A stretch of DNA of 64,000 nt from Clostridium hydrogenum (lineage in GTDB: Bacteria > Bacillota > Clostridia > Clostridiales > Clostridiaceae), in the NCBI RefSeq assembly GCF_021432385.1, contig NZ_JAEACT010000002.1, positions 566,016 through 630,015 on the forward strand, written 5' to 3'. A model generated the notes under the pieces. The model saw only the letters and a list, made by a program, of their open reading frames with translations, was not told the origin of the DNA and did not search any database. The translations under genes and the position numbers were made by a program. Of the stretch, positions 1-7,965 are shown piece by piece (position 1 is the stretch's first letter; each line of letters starts with the position of its first letter).

Positions 1-75
1 AAGATTTTCTGTAGCTTTGCTACAGAAAATCATCCTTCTTTGTACTCTGTACTTTATACTTTATACTTTGGTTTA
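1..75. repeat. Repeat family R1, right end (partial copy a)
   Basis: Starts at the window edge. It contains a perfect hairpin (ATTTTCTGTAGC / GCTACAGAAAAT) followed by tandem heptads of the type TGTACTC/TGTACTT. Both pieces recur at 3306-3527, 53268-53536 and 61597-61792. Here the hairpin is joined directly to the right end, so this is a shortened copy or the end of a copy that begins outside the window. Confidence 0.7.
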
Positions 76-91
76 ATAGTTCACAATAATT

Positions 92-544
92 TTACTTTGT
101 GCCTGTACTTCCAAATCCGCCGCGATTAGCGTTACCAAAGGTTTCAACTTCATCAAATTCTATTTCTGGCATAACTTCCATTATTCTAAACTGTCCTATT
201 TTATCTCCTTTTCTTACCCAAGTGCCTTCAATGCCATCCTCCGTATGCTTGCCTTGTAGGCAGTATACTGGCATGTGCCATTGATCATCATCTCCTATAT
301 ACGTATCATCAACAACACCAATTGAATTAGTTTGAATTATTCCCCAAGTCTTAAAGGTTGAACTTCTTGGTGCCAAATGAGCTTCCCACCCTTGTGGCAA
401 TTCTAATGCAAATCCAAGTGGAATCATTGCTCTTTCATTAGTTTTAACAAATACATCTTTATTTGCGTATACATCAATCCAGTTTCCCTTTTCTATTTTC
501 TTTAATTTAGTTGCCTCTTCAAAATATTTAATTCTAATTTTCAT
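92..544 (-). CDS. dut: dUTP diphosphatase (dUTPase)
   Basis: Hydrolyses dUTP to dUMP and pyrophosphate, keeping uracil out of DNA and supplying dUMP for thymidylate synthesis. The 150-residue protein has the trimeric dUTPase motifs in order: APRSS near residue 58, NSIGVVDDTYIGD near 73, GDKIGQF near 113 and the C-terminal glycine-rich arm RGGFGSTG near 140. The first motif (usually AGxDL) is poorly conserved. The start lies six bases past the stop of the upstream DJ-1/PfpI gene, and its ribosome site GGGGGAG sits in that gene's last codons, so translation is probably coupled. Cytoplasmic. Confidence 0.85.
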   Translation of the reverse strand: MKIRIKYFEEATKLKKIEKGNWIDVYANKDVFVKTNERAMIPLGFALELPQGWEAHLAPRSSTFKTWGIIQTNSIGVVDDTYIGDDDQWHMPVYCLQGKHTEDGIEGTWVRKGDKIGQFRIMEVMPEIEFDEVETFGNANRGGFGSTGTK

Positions 545-550
545 ATGTAA

Positions 551-1123
551 CTACTCCCCCTTATAATGTTTAGCACATTGCTTTTTTTCATCGTTATCCG
601 CAAACAAATTCATTGCATCAAATACTTCCACACCAAAATCCACAAATGAATTTCCCTTTGCTGTAATTATATTTCTATCACGTACAATTCCTTCATCTAC
701 GTAGGTTTCACGAGGAAATGGATCATATGTAGCTCCAAGATTTTTTAAATATTCTTTATCTAATGTTGTTGTGTACAAATATCCTTTAAGAATACCCGCC
801 TTTGCTAAATAAATGGGTCCTGCACATATTGCACACAAAAGTTTTTTCTCATTATGCAGTTTTCTTATCAATGAAAAAATTTCTTCCCTGTCATCAGTAT
901 TCCATCCTCCTGGAATAATTAATGCTTCAACATCACTGATAAACAAGGTTTCTTTTACAGTTAAATCGGGAATATAACTAATTCCCGAGGTCCCCAAAAC
1001 TTTTTCTTTATTATATCCTATTGTAAGCAATTCCTTTTCCCCAAACATCTTTATCAAATGGCAAGCAAATGTCATTTCAAAATCAGTCATACCATCATAT
1101 ATAAAGCATAGTACTTTTCCCAT
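551..1123 (-). CDS. DJ-1/PfpI family protein
   Basis: A 190-residue member of the DJ-1/PfpI (class I glutamine amidotransferase-like) superfamily, which includes glyoxalase-III-type enzymes, chaperones and proteases. The nucleophile elbow AICAGP places the conserved Cys near residue 100, and GGWNTDD near 72 forms the preceding loop. AGGAG lies nine bases before the ATG. It is directly upstream of dut in the same transcription unit. The substrate cannot be told from sequence. An oxidative or carbonyl stress role is typical of the family but unproven here. Confidence 0.75.
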   Translation of the reverse strand: MGKVLCFIYDGMTDFEMTFACHLIKMFGEKELLTIGYNKEKVLGTSGISYIPDLTVKETLFISDVEALIIPGGWNTDDREEIFSLIRKLHNEKKLLCAICAGPIYLAKAGILKGYLYTTTLDKEYLKNLGATYDPFPRETYVDEGIVRDRNIITAKGNSFVDFGVEVFDAMNLFADNDEKKQCAKHYKGE

Positions 1124-1194
1124 ATTTATATTCTCCTATTACGTTTTTATTAACTTATTCGTTTTATTATAGGCGGATGTGAAAAAATATATTC

Positions 1195-1242
1195 TATAGA
1201 TAGACAACCTGAAACATTTAAATTTCAAGTGGTTTATCTATA
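1195..1242. repeat. Short palindrome (possible R3-type arms)
   Basis: Imperfect inverted repeat beginning TATAGATAGACAACC and ending GGTTTATCTATA, about 16 of 19 bases paired. The arm GATAAACCACTTGAAA resembles the outer arm of R3 copy b at 44097. It lies between pfpI and the nucleotidyltransferase gene. A similar short version is at 9928-9968. Confidence 0.4.
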
Positions 1243-1258
1243 AATGTACAACAGTATC

Positions 1259-1654
1259 TTATCTTAATATTATGTTTGTAAAATAATTTTTCTTATCTAC
1301 AATAACCCTATAGCCATCATTTAAAACCTTAAGTGTTCCTTCATCTAATGGTTTAGAAATCCAAAGCGGAGATGTTATTCCAAATTCAGCTTCTATTCCA
1401 CCCTCATACCATACCCTTATGGATGTTACCATACCGTATTTCTCTTTTTTTATTTTTTCTACTTTTCCAAAGTTATTTATGAATTTTTCATCTGCAATTA
1501 ATAGCTTAGGTGTAGTACTAATTATAGTAAAATCAACATCAGAATCTTCCCTCGCTTGTCCTCGTGCATGTGACCCAACTAATATTATTGAATTTATCAT
1601 AACTTCTTCTTCTGCCCATTTTTGTACTTTATCCAAAAAATTTAAAATATCCAT
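1259..1654 (-). CDS. Nucleotidyltransferase domain protein
   Basis: A 131-residue protein with the polymerase-beta-fold nucleotidyltransferase signature GSHARGQAREDSDVDF near residues 26-41: the GS motif and the paired aspartates that bind metal. Related proteins are aminoglycoside nucleotidyltransferases and MNT-type antitoxins that AMPylate a partner toxin. No HEPN partner gene is adjacent, so an antitoxin role is not supported. The longest frame starts at a GTG inside the ribosome site. ATG at 1654, eleven bases after GGAG, is preferred. The substrate is unknown. Confidence 0.65.
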   Translation of the reverse strand: MDILNFLDKVQKWAEEEVMINSIILVGSHARGQAREDSDVDFTIISTTPKLLIADEKFINNFGKVEKIKKEKYGMVTSIRVWYEGGIEAEFGITSPLWISKPLDEGTLKVLNDGYRVIVDKKNYFTNIILR

Positions 1655-1834
1655 AAATAACACATCTCCAATACCTTTATAATTACTACATATATTTTAA
1701 TACTATAAATAAACTGTTTCAACTAAATAATAGTTTACAAAATTGATACAATAAAGAGTAATTTTAGAGACATCTTTTTTTTATAATGTAATAGTACATT
1801 ATATACTATATAGATTTATCGATGCCTTAACTAA

Positions 1835-1932
1835 AGATATACTATTGCGAAACTTAAAATTCATTTGTACCAAAATGTCGTCTTCGGGGCATTATGGTAC
1901 AAATGAATCTTAATAGTCGAACTGGTATATCT
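1835..1932. repeat. Repeat family R3, copy a
   Basis: A ~98-bp imperfect palindrome. Inner arms are ATTCATTTGTACCAAAATG and CATTATGGTACAAATGAAT around a TCGTCTTCGGGG loop. The outer arms continue to AGATATAC / GGTATATCT. The same element occurs inverted at 44097-44195. It fills part of the 376-bp gap between the nucleotidyltransferase gene and the next gene. Confidence 0.75.
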
Positions 1933-1943
1933 ATATACATCAA

Positions 1944-1976
1944 GTGCAACTAAGCTTATGCCCAGCTTAGTTGCAC
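1944..1976. repeat. 12-bp perfect hairpin
   Basis: Stem GTGCAACTAAGC / GCTTAGTTGCAC with a nine-base loop. No T-run follows on either strand, so it is not a standard terminator. It abuts R3 copy a. A further weak inverted repeat, GATAACAA / TTGTTATC, spans 1987-2034 at the end of the next gene. Nothing else is recognisable in this gap. Confidence 0.6.
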
Positions 1977-2030
1977 ACTTAAGTTATGATAACAAATGAA
2001 CCTATAGGACCTCCTCCGTAGCTTCGCTTG

Positions 2031-2261
2031 TTATCTTTTTTCATTTCCTCTCTTAAAATTTCCTGTGGCCTTTGCCATAATTAACTGAATTTCTTTAGAG
2101 CTACTAGTGCTTTCAATCCTTTTTAAGAATTTTTCACTTTCTTTTCCCACTAAAATTTTTACCATTTTTTCATGCCAATATATAAATACTTTATTATCCT
2201 TTGATACCCTGTAAGAAAAAAATTCTTGTTCTAATTTATTTCGCTTATCCACATTTACCAT
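2031..2261 (-). CDS. Hypothetical 76-residue protein
   Basis: Not recognised. A small, charged, Lys/Glu-rich soluble protein with no signal peptide, membrane segment or cysteines. GAGGT lies seven bases before the ATG. It begins 11 bases after the double-GNAT gene, so the two are probably co-transcribed. Coding is likely because start, ribosome site and spacing all fit. The function cannot be inferred. Confidence 0.55.
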   Translation of the reverse strand: MVNVDKRNKLEQEFFSYRVSKDNKVFIYWHEKMVKILVGKESEKFLKRIESTSSSKEIQLIMAKATGNFKRGNEKR

Positions 2262-2272
2262 ATTTCTTACCT

Positions 2273-3247
2273 CTATACTAAATTTTTAACCATTATGAGA
2301 CATGGATTGGCTTTACCCCATATTTCTTCTATCTCTTCTAATGGATAAAAACCAACCTTTTTATAAAACTTTCTTGTCTCTTTATAATTTTTATCAGGAT
2401 GTGATTCTCCCAAAGTTTTTACCATAAGGAACTTTACTTCGCTTTCAATTAATATTTTTTCTGATGTGTTTAACAATTCTCTTCCTAGTCCATTTCCATG
2501 ATATTCTCTAAGTATTCCAACAACATAAATCTCTGAAGTATATATATTATTCGTTTTTATACTTATAAAGCCAACAGGTTTATTTGAAACATATGCCGCA
2601 TAAAAATCAGTATTTTTTACTCCTTCCACATATTCAACTATAGCTTCCTCAATACCAAACCACTCTGGCAAATTCCTTAATATATTATCTGTTATTTTTG
2701 CTTTTTCTTCATTGACTAATATTTTAAGTATATTAACAGCCATTTTATCATATTTCCAATAAATTAATTCATCATCCCTATTTGTTTCCTTCATTCCAAG
2801 CCTTTTCAATATTTTAGCAGATGGTATATTATTGATAAGACAATCAGCTTTTATTACATTAACATTTTCTCTTTCGATTGCCCAATTGAAAATTGCTCTT
2901 GCGGCTTCAAATCCAAAACCATTTTTTCTTTCTTCCTCAACTATGCCATACCCAATTTCTACTTCGCCAGCTTCATCTGGTCCGCCATGAAAACCTATAT
3001 CCCCAATTACTTCACTATTATCCTTTTTTACAATCATCCAAGTTTCAAAACCACTTGGTTCGTTTTCCTTTAAAACTTTAACTATGATGGGTAGAATATC
3101 CCTAGTGTCATCTGTTGGCCAAGCTTTATTCACTTTAAGACCAAGTTTTTCAACCTCAGCATTTTCTCCATTTATAAGAGTTTCCGATACTTGTAAGGTT
3201 ATTGGAATTAAAGTTAATCTTTTTGTATCTATATTTTTTAATTTCAT
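2273..3247 (-). CDS. Fused double GNAT acetyltransferase
   Basis: A 324-residue protein made of two GCN5-related N-acetyltransferase domains. Residues 1-170 are RimJ/RimL-like: EIGYGIVEEERKNGFGFEAA near 97 holds the acetyl-CoA loop, followed by NIPSAKILKRLGM. Residues 175-324 are a second, different GNAT with GILREYHGNGLGRELL near 245 and a C-terminal YKKVGFYPL. Both domains keep the acetyl-CoA-binding segment, so both may be active. Targets are unknown; the first half resembles N-terminal or aminoglycoside acetyltransferases. The fusion is in one uninterrupted frame. GAGGGTG precedes the ATG. Confidence 0.8.
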   Translation of the reverse strand: MKLKNIDTKRLTLIPITLQVSETLINGENAEVEKLGLKVNKAWPTDDTRDILPIIVKVLKENEPSGFETWMIVKKDNSEVIGDIGFHGGPDEAGEVEIGYGIVEEERKNGFGFEAARAIFNWAIERENVNVIKADCLINNIPSAKILKRLGMKETNRDDELIYWKYDKMAVNILKILVNEEKAKITDNILRNLPEWFGIEEAIVEYVEGVKNTDFYAAYVSNKPVGFISIKTNNIYTSEIYVVGILREYHGNGLGRELLNTSEKILIESEVKFLMVKTLGESHPDKNYKETRKFYKKVGFYPLEEIEEIWGKANPCLIMVKNLV

Positions 3248-3305
3248 TTATTCACCCTCAATTTTAATAATTAGTTCTATACAGTATACTTTGTTTAGTA
3301 TTTTT

Positions 3306-3527
3306 AGAGCAGAGTACAGATTACAGAGCACAGAGTACAACGAAGGATGATTTTTCTCCGCTAGCACTACGAAAAATCTGAAAACTTATTTTTTTATTGC
3401 TGCGCAATCGCACCATTGATGGTTCTCAGCAACGCTGACAACATTTAAGTTTAAGATTTACCTGAGAGAAGCGAAAGGTAAATCATCACTCACTGTACTC
3501 TGTACTTTGTACTTTGTACTCTGCTCT
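3306..3527. repeat. Repeat family R1, copy b (complete)
   Basis: A 222-bp element with imperfect 46-bp terminal inverted repeats (3306-3351 and 3482-3527) made largely of heptads such as CAGAGTA / TACTCTG. The interior carries small hairpins: ATTGCTGCGCAAT, TCTCAGC-AAC-GCTGACA and GATTTACCT / AAGGTAAATC. It accounts for nearly all of the 335-bp gap before the ASCH gene. Confidence 0.8.
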
Positions 3528-3583
3528 ACAAATTGTAGTTTATCAGTATACACTTTGTATTTGCAGTTTCGATTTTTCAAGTA

Positions 3584-4066
3584 CTAAATCTCCCCCTGAT
3601 ATACTACTTCAAAATCTTCAAAAACCACTGGCATATCATCACTAAACTCATATCCTAACTGTTTTCCTTCTTCCCTGAAGAAATTAGTATGTCCCTGAAT
3701 CCAAGATTCCAATGTATCATCCTCACCCTCACGCTTACAAATATCATAAGTAATATCTGAAAACGGAATAATCGTTATATTGGTAGTTTCAATAATACAT
3801 CGTGGTACACCTTCCCAATCAGTAACAATACTTAAATCGCCAACCTCAGGTATACTCTCATTTTCAATTTCATACATGCATAAACTACTTGCTGTAGCCT
3901 TCTTTTGTCCATCTAACACCAAATGCAATAGCTCATTAGCCAATTTCTCAGTTAATTCAAAATGAAATGCCTCTAAATACTTTGTTGTTTCGTCTCTATT
4001 TGTTTTCTTTAAAAATGCTTTCCAAAACATATCAATTTTTTCTTGTGAATATTTTTCATTTTCCAT
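3584..4066 (-). CDS. ASCH domain protein
   Basis: A 160-residue protein with an ASCH (PUA-like, RNA-binding) domain. Visible features are the LVLDGQKKATASS segment near residue 47, the GDLSIVTDWEGVPRCIIET strand pair near 75 and the aromatic-rich end GHTNFFREEGKQLG. ASCH proteins bind RNA or modified nucleosides, and some are amidohydrolases for modified cytidines. It is the last gene of a three-gene unit after two acetyltransferases, and its ribosome site lies in the end of the preceding gene. Substrate unknown. Confidence 0.75.
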   Translation of the reverse strand: MENEKYSQEKIDMFWKAFLKKTNRDETTKYLEAFHFELTEKLANELLHLVLDGQKKATASSLCMYEIENESIPEVGDLSIVTDWEGVPRCIIETTNITIIPFSDITYDICKREGEDDTLESWIQGHTNFFREEGKQLGYEFSDDMPVVFEDFEVVYQGEI

Positions 4067-4075
4067 TATTTCTAC

Positions 4076-4849
4076 CTACTTTTTATCTTTAATGTGATAC
4101 GTATCATACGGTCCATCCATTACATATCCAAGCTTTTCTGCTAAATGAACAGAGGTAAGATTGGCTGCATCCCAACTAGGATAAATTCCTCTGTCAAGAC
4201 AATGCAAAATCAGTGCTGCTGCTGCAACTGTTGCTAGTCCCTTCCTTCTATACTTTGGATCTGTGTCAATCTGAATTTCAATTCCACTATCATAAACACT
4301 ATATGATGATGCGCCGCATACAACTTTGCCTTCATGTAAAATACAAAACCCTACACCTCTATTTAGGTAATCCTCTATAGAATCAAATTGTGCTGTAAAA
4401 TCTTCAGAAAGCTCATGAAAAGACTTATCATATGCTATATCTTTATCTACTTTCTTTAACTCATATCCTTCAGGCAGCATAGAAATAAGACTCTTTATGT
4501 GATTATAATTTAAATACTTTTTATCTTTTTTAAAGGCATATCGCTGAAATTTATTTGCGTAACCTTCATGAATCTTTTCTATACAATCTTTCCACCCATC
4601 TGTACTTACAACTACAAAACAATTTGCCGGAAGATTATTAAGCAATTCAGCAGCAGCTTCTGCATTTGGATCTCCAGCAAAAAATACAAGTTCACCAACT
4701 ATAATCTCTGCCGCTGTAGGATTTTTAATATTATCAACATAGGCTTTTCCCATATGTCCCTGAAGACATGAAAGAATCATAGTATCCTCCATATCTTCAA
4801 AAATGGGGAATAACTTGTTTTTCACATCAATATTTGCTTCATAAATCAC
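4076..4849 (-). CDS. GNAT acetyltransferase, zwittermicin-resistance (ZmaR)-like family
   Basis: A 257-residue protein with a helical/mixed N-terminal half and a GNAT domain in the C-terminal half. QIDTDPKYRRKGLATVAAAAL near residue 192 is the acetyl-CoA loop, followed by WDAANLTSVHLAEKLGY. The layout matches the family that contains the zwittermicin A N-acetyltransferase and many uncharacterised clostridial proteins. It starts at GTG with AAGGTG upstream. It sits between another GNAT gene (7-base gap) and the ASCH gene, so the three are probably co-transcribed. The substrate is not known. Confidence 0.7.
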   Translation of the reverse strand: MIYEANIDVKNKLFPIFEDMEDTMILSCLQGHMGKAYVDNIKNPTAAEIIVGELVFFAGDPNAEAAAELLNNLPANCFVVVSTDGWKDCIEKIHEGYANKFQRYAFKKDKKYLNYNHIKSLISMLPEGYELKKVDKDIAYDKSFHELSEDFTAQFDSIEDYLNRGVGFCILHEGKVVCGASSYSVYDSGIEIQIDTDPKYRRKGLATVAAAALILHCLDRGIYPSWDAANLTSVHLAEKLGYVMDGPYDTYHIKDKK

Positions 4850-4856
4850 TTATACT

Positions 4857-5456
4857 TCACCTTACTTTAAAATTTTTATCATATTCTTTTGCCGGTCCTT
4901 TAGTCAATTTTTCATTATAAATTGGAGCCTCAATATATTTTCCAGTCACATCTTTTAAATATCCTTCTTTTAATTCCATTGCCATAAACGAAGGATTATT
5001 TCCGCCCCACTCCGTTGTAACTCCAAACTCCCTAGCATCAACAAAGCCAAAGCGAGGATAGTAAGTAGCATGCCCAAAAAATAATATGGCACCATGTCCA
5101 AGTATTTTTGCACTCTCTATAGAATATTTCATAAGAGCACTACCTACACCTTGTTTTTGATATTTGGGCAATACACTTAGCGGTCCGAAATTAAGTACAC
5201 ATATCTTTTCACCATTAGGCTGCAAGATATGTGCTTTGCTATATATTACATGACCAACAACTCTGTCATCTATTTCTGCCACAAAATCAAGTTCCTTTAT
5301 TCCATCCTTCTTACGAAGCGAATGAACCATATAGTGTTCTGTAGCGCCAATACCTATTTCCTCAATTCGCTCTTCTCTCCAAAAAGCTTCTCTTGTTAAT
5401 TCTTCTACTGTTCGATAATCTTTTTCTTCTTCAAGTCTTACATTAATATTATTCAT
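4857..5456 (-). CDS. GNAT family N-acetyltransferase
   Basis: A 199-residue single-domain GNAT with LSVLPKYQKQGVGSALM near residue 98 (acetyl-CoA-binding motif A), then GHGAILFFGHATYYPRFGF. It resembles YhbS-type acetyltransferases. The longest frame starts six codons upstream, inside the ribosome site. ATG at 5456, after a run of seven G, is the likely start. It is first in the unit with the ZmaR-like and ASCH genes. Target unknown. Confidence 0.8.
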   Translation of the reverse strand: MNNINVRLEEEKDYRTVEELTREAFWREERIEEIGIGATEHYMVHSLRKKDGIKELDFVAEIDDRVVGHVIYSKAHILQPNGEKICVLNFGPLSVLPKYQKQGVGSALMKYSIESAKILGHGAILFFGHATYYPRFGFVDAREFGVTTEWGGNNPSFMAMELKEGYLKDVTGKYIEAPIYNEKLTKGPAKEYDKNFKVR

Positions 5457-5644
5457 TAATTCCCCCCCTACCATTTCGTACTAAATAAAAAACATATCTA
5501 GCCCACTGAAGTGTCCCGCTAAATTCACTATAATGATATTAACGGCTCTCCATGACACCCTTGTGTACTAAATATGCTTCTTCAATATTAAATTTTTCCC
5601 ATATTTCATTTATAGATACTTTTATCCGCCCTATCCTGTACTTT

Positions 5645-5905
5645 TTAATTTATAGTTTTTCTCTGCTGCATTAAGAAGTAACTATCTAGATTTAAAAGTC
5701 TACATGAATTGCCCTCCAAGCACCTATTATGTTTTCTTTCCCTTATTCCAGTGAAAAACCTTGTTAAATTATACAATTCCATATAAACTTCGCTTTTAAG
5801 AGTAACTTTTCTATTTGATTTTATCGTTTTTAAAACGCTATCAAGTTTATCTAGTTCCTTTTCACTATCTAACTTTATAACTATTCCATCATATTCAATT
5901 GTCAT
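5645..5905 (-). CDS. Hypothetical 86-residue protein
   Basis: Not recognised. The N-terminal half is an alternating hydrophobic/charged segment (TIEYDGIVIKLDSEKELDKL). The C-terminal half has three Cys/His-poor basic stretches. TGAGG lies nine bases before the ATG. It is downstream of a 30-residue small ORF and the ABC exporter genes, all on the minus strand, so it may be the end of that unit. No domain can be named. Confidence 0.45.
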   Translation of the reverse strand: MTIEYDGIVIKLDSEKELDKLDSVLKTIKSNRKVTLKSEVYMELYNLTRFFTGIRERKHNRCLEGNSCRLLNLDSYFLMQQRKTIN

Positions 5906-5960
5906 TATTAAAACCTCACTTTAAACTATGAAAGCCAGCCTTATACTGGCTCCCATGTAA

Positions 5961-6053
5961 TTAATTTTTCCGCTTATGAATCATAGATTCAGTCTTTTTA
6001 TTTTGAAACTCTCCTATATGAATTTTAGTAACTGCTCGTAATCTTATACTCAT
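5961..6053 (-). CDS. Small ORF, 30 residues, basic
   Basis: ATG to TAA frame of 30 codons beginning MSIRLRAVTKIHIGEF, preceded by a good ribosome site (AAAGGATGA, seven bases before ATG). It lies 60 bases after the stop of the ABC exporter gene and before the 86-residue gene. It is strongly basic and has no hydrophobic segment. A small inverted repeat, AGCCAG / CTGGCT, follows its stop. No family is recognised. The ribosome site is the main evidence for translation. Confidence 0.35.
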   Translation of the reverse strand: MSIRLRAVTKIHIGEFQNKKTESMIHKRKN

Positions 6054-6113
6054 TTTTAATCATCCTTTCGTTTTCAATTCACACTTCTCAATGCAGATTA
6101 ATTGTGCATTGCT

Positions 6114-7943
6114 TTATACTACATTAGCACTTTCAGCTTCTTTTTCCTGTAAAAGTTGATTAGTATACAATCTGTAGTAATATCCCTTATTTCTAAGAAG
6201 TTCTTCGTGAGTTCCACTTTCTCTTATCTTACCTTTTCGTATAACCAAAATTTTATCTGCTGAAACTATAGTTGAAAGTCTGTGTGCAACTACAAAGCTA
6301 GTTCTATCTGACAAGACCTTATTTATAGCATCTTGGATTACTTTTTCAGTTTCAGTATCTATAGAGGAAGTTGCTTCATCAAGAACAAATATTGCTGGAT
6401 TTCCAACGATAGCTCTTGCAAAAGAAATAAGCTGCTTTTGACCTGTTGAAAGGTTTCCTCCACTTTCACCAACATCTGTATTGTAGCCATTTTCTGTTTC
6501 CATTATAAACTCATGAGCATCTACAAGCTTTGCCGCTCTTATTATCTCTTCATCTGTAGCATCAAGTTTTCCATATCTTATATTCTCTTTTATAGTTCCG
6601 CTGAAAAGATGTGGACTTTGAAGAACATAGCCTATATTAGATTGAAGCCATAAAAGTGAACGTTCTCTGTAATCTAAACCGTCAATTAGTATTTCACCGC
6701 TAGTTGGCTCATAAAATCTGCATAATAAATTTACGATAGTACTTTTACCAGAACCAGTTTCTCCAACTAAGGCTATTGTTTGACCCTTCTTAACCTTTAA
6801 GTTAAAGTTTTCAAACACCTTTTGACCATTTTTATAAGAGAAACATAAATTCTTAAATTCTATATCACCGTTAATTGTCTCCCAATTTTCCTTCTTAGCA
6901 TTAAATAAATCTCCGTACTTGTCTATTACTTCTTTTTTATCCCATATATCAGGTTCAGTCTCAACAAGTGATATTATTCTCTCTGCTGATGCCTGTGCCT
7001 GCTGAATTTCTGCTATAGTTCCTGCAAGCTGACTTACTGGATCGAAAAATTGTATTGTATAAGATATAAACATTACAAAAGTACCATAAGAAAGTCCATT
7101 AACCATAACCTTATTTCCACCAAACCATATTGCAAAACCTGTTCCTATGCTTCCAAGTGATATAACAATTGGAAGGAACAAGGATGAGAATATAGCTGCT
7201 CTTACTGATGAAAATCTCATTTTTTCTGCATCATATTCAAACTCATTTAAATTTTCATGCTCACGTACTAAAGTTTTAGTAGTTTTTGCACCTGCTACTT
7301 CTTCACTAAAATCTGTTGTAAGCTGTGAATTAAGCTTTCTAACATGTCTATAGGATTTTAATATCTTCTTTTGAAAGAATATTCCTATTATAAATAATGG
7401 TGGAACAACACTCATACTTATAAGTGTAAGCTTAATGTTATAAAAAGCCATTATAGCTATATAGAAAATCATAACACCAATTGACCAAACCATATCTGTC
7501 ATACCCCAGGATATAAGTTCGCTTAACCTCGCTACATCGGAAGTCATTCTTGCCATAAGCCAACCTGAGGATGAAGTATCATAATATGAAAAAGATAATT
7601 CTTGAAGTCTCTTAAATCCTAATTTTCTTATGTGATAAGCTAAATAATTTTCTAGTTTACCAGAATGTTTTATGAAAAATTTTACGTTTATAGCCTGAAA
7701 ACTTACAACCGCAAAATACATTAATGCAAAAATTGCGAGCTTATTTGTTGAATCTTTTACTACCAAGTTATCTATAGCATAGCCAGTTAAAAGAGGCATT
7801 ACAGCATCCATTCCTGCAACTAATATCATAAGTCCTATCAATACCAGTAAATCCTTTTTAAAATCTGTAAGGTATCTAAATAACTTTTTCCATATACCTA
7901 GGTTTAACTTTTGCGTAACTTGATCTTCTTCTATTCTTGCCAT
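6114..7943 (-). CDS. ABC exporter half-transporter (canonical ATPase subunit)
   Basis: A 609-residue type IV (multidrug-type) ABC exporter with a six-helix membrane domain (about residues 25-315) fused to an ATPase domain. Walker A is GETGSGKST, Walker B FVLDEATSSID with the catalytic Glu, and the switch His is in VVAHRLST. The signature is LSTGQ rather than LSGGQ. It pairs with the gene just upstream as a heterodimer of the LmrCD/BmrCD/TM287-288 type, exporting drugs or lipids at the cytoplasmic membrane. The longest frame begins at a GTG within AGGAGGTG. ATG at 7943 is the likely start. Confidence 0.88.
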   Translation of the reverse strand: MARIEEDQVTQKLNLGIWKKLFRYLTDFKKDLLVLIGLMILVAGMDAVMPLLTGYAIDNLVVKDSTNKLAIFALMYFAVVSFQAINVKFFIKHSGKLENYLAYHIRKLGFKRLQELSFSYYDTSSSGWLMARMTSDVARLSELISWGMTDMVWSIGVMIFYIAIMAFYNIKLTLISMSVVPPLFIIGIFFQKKILKSYRHVRKLNSQLTTDFSEEVAGAKTTKTLVREHENLNEFEYDAEKMRFSSVRAAIFSSLFLPIVISLGSIGTGFAIWFGGNKVMVNGLSYGTFVMFISYTIQFFDPVSQLAGTIAEIQQAQASAERIISLVETEPDIWDKKEVIDKYGDLFNAKKENWETINGDIEFKNLCFSYKNGQKVFENFNLKVKKGQTIALVGETGSGKSTIVNLLCRFYEPTSGEILIDGLDYRERSLLWLQSNIGYVLQSPHLFSGTIKENIRYGKLDATDEEIIRAAKLVDAHEFIMETENGYNTDVGESGGNLSTGQKQLISFARAIVGNPAIFVLDEATSSIDTETEKVIQDAINKVLSDRTSFVVAHRLSTIVSADKILVIRKGKIRESGTHEELLRNKGYYYRLYTNQLLQEKEAESANVV

Positions 7944-7965
7944 TCGCGTCACCTCCTGATTTTAA

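Noticed and set aside
1259..1654. MNT/HEPN toxin-antitoxin pair
   Set aside because: The nucleotidyltransferase motif is present, but no HEPN-type partner gene is next to it.
3306..3527. Heptad arrays of R1 considered as CRISPR or simple tandem repeat
   Set aside because: No constant-length spacers; the heptads lie at both ends in inverted orientation around a conserved interior, so they are element ends.
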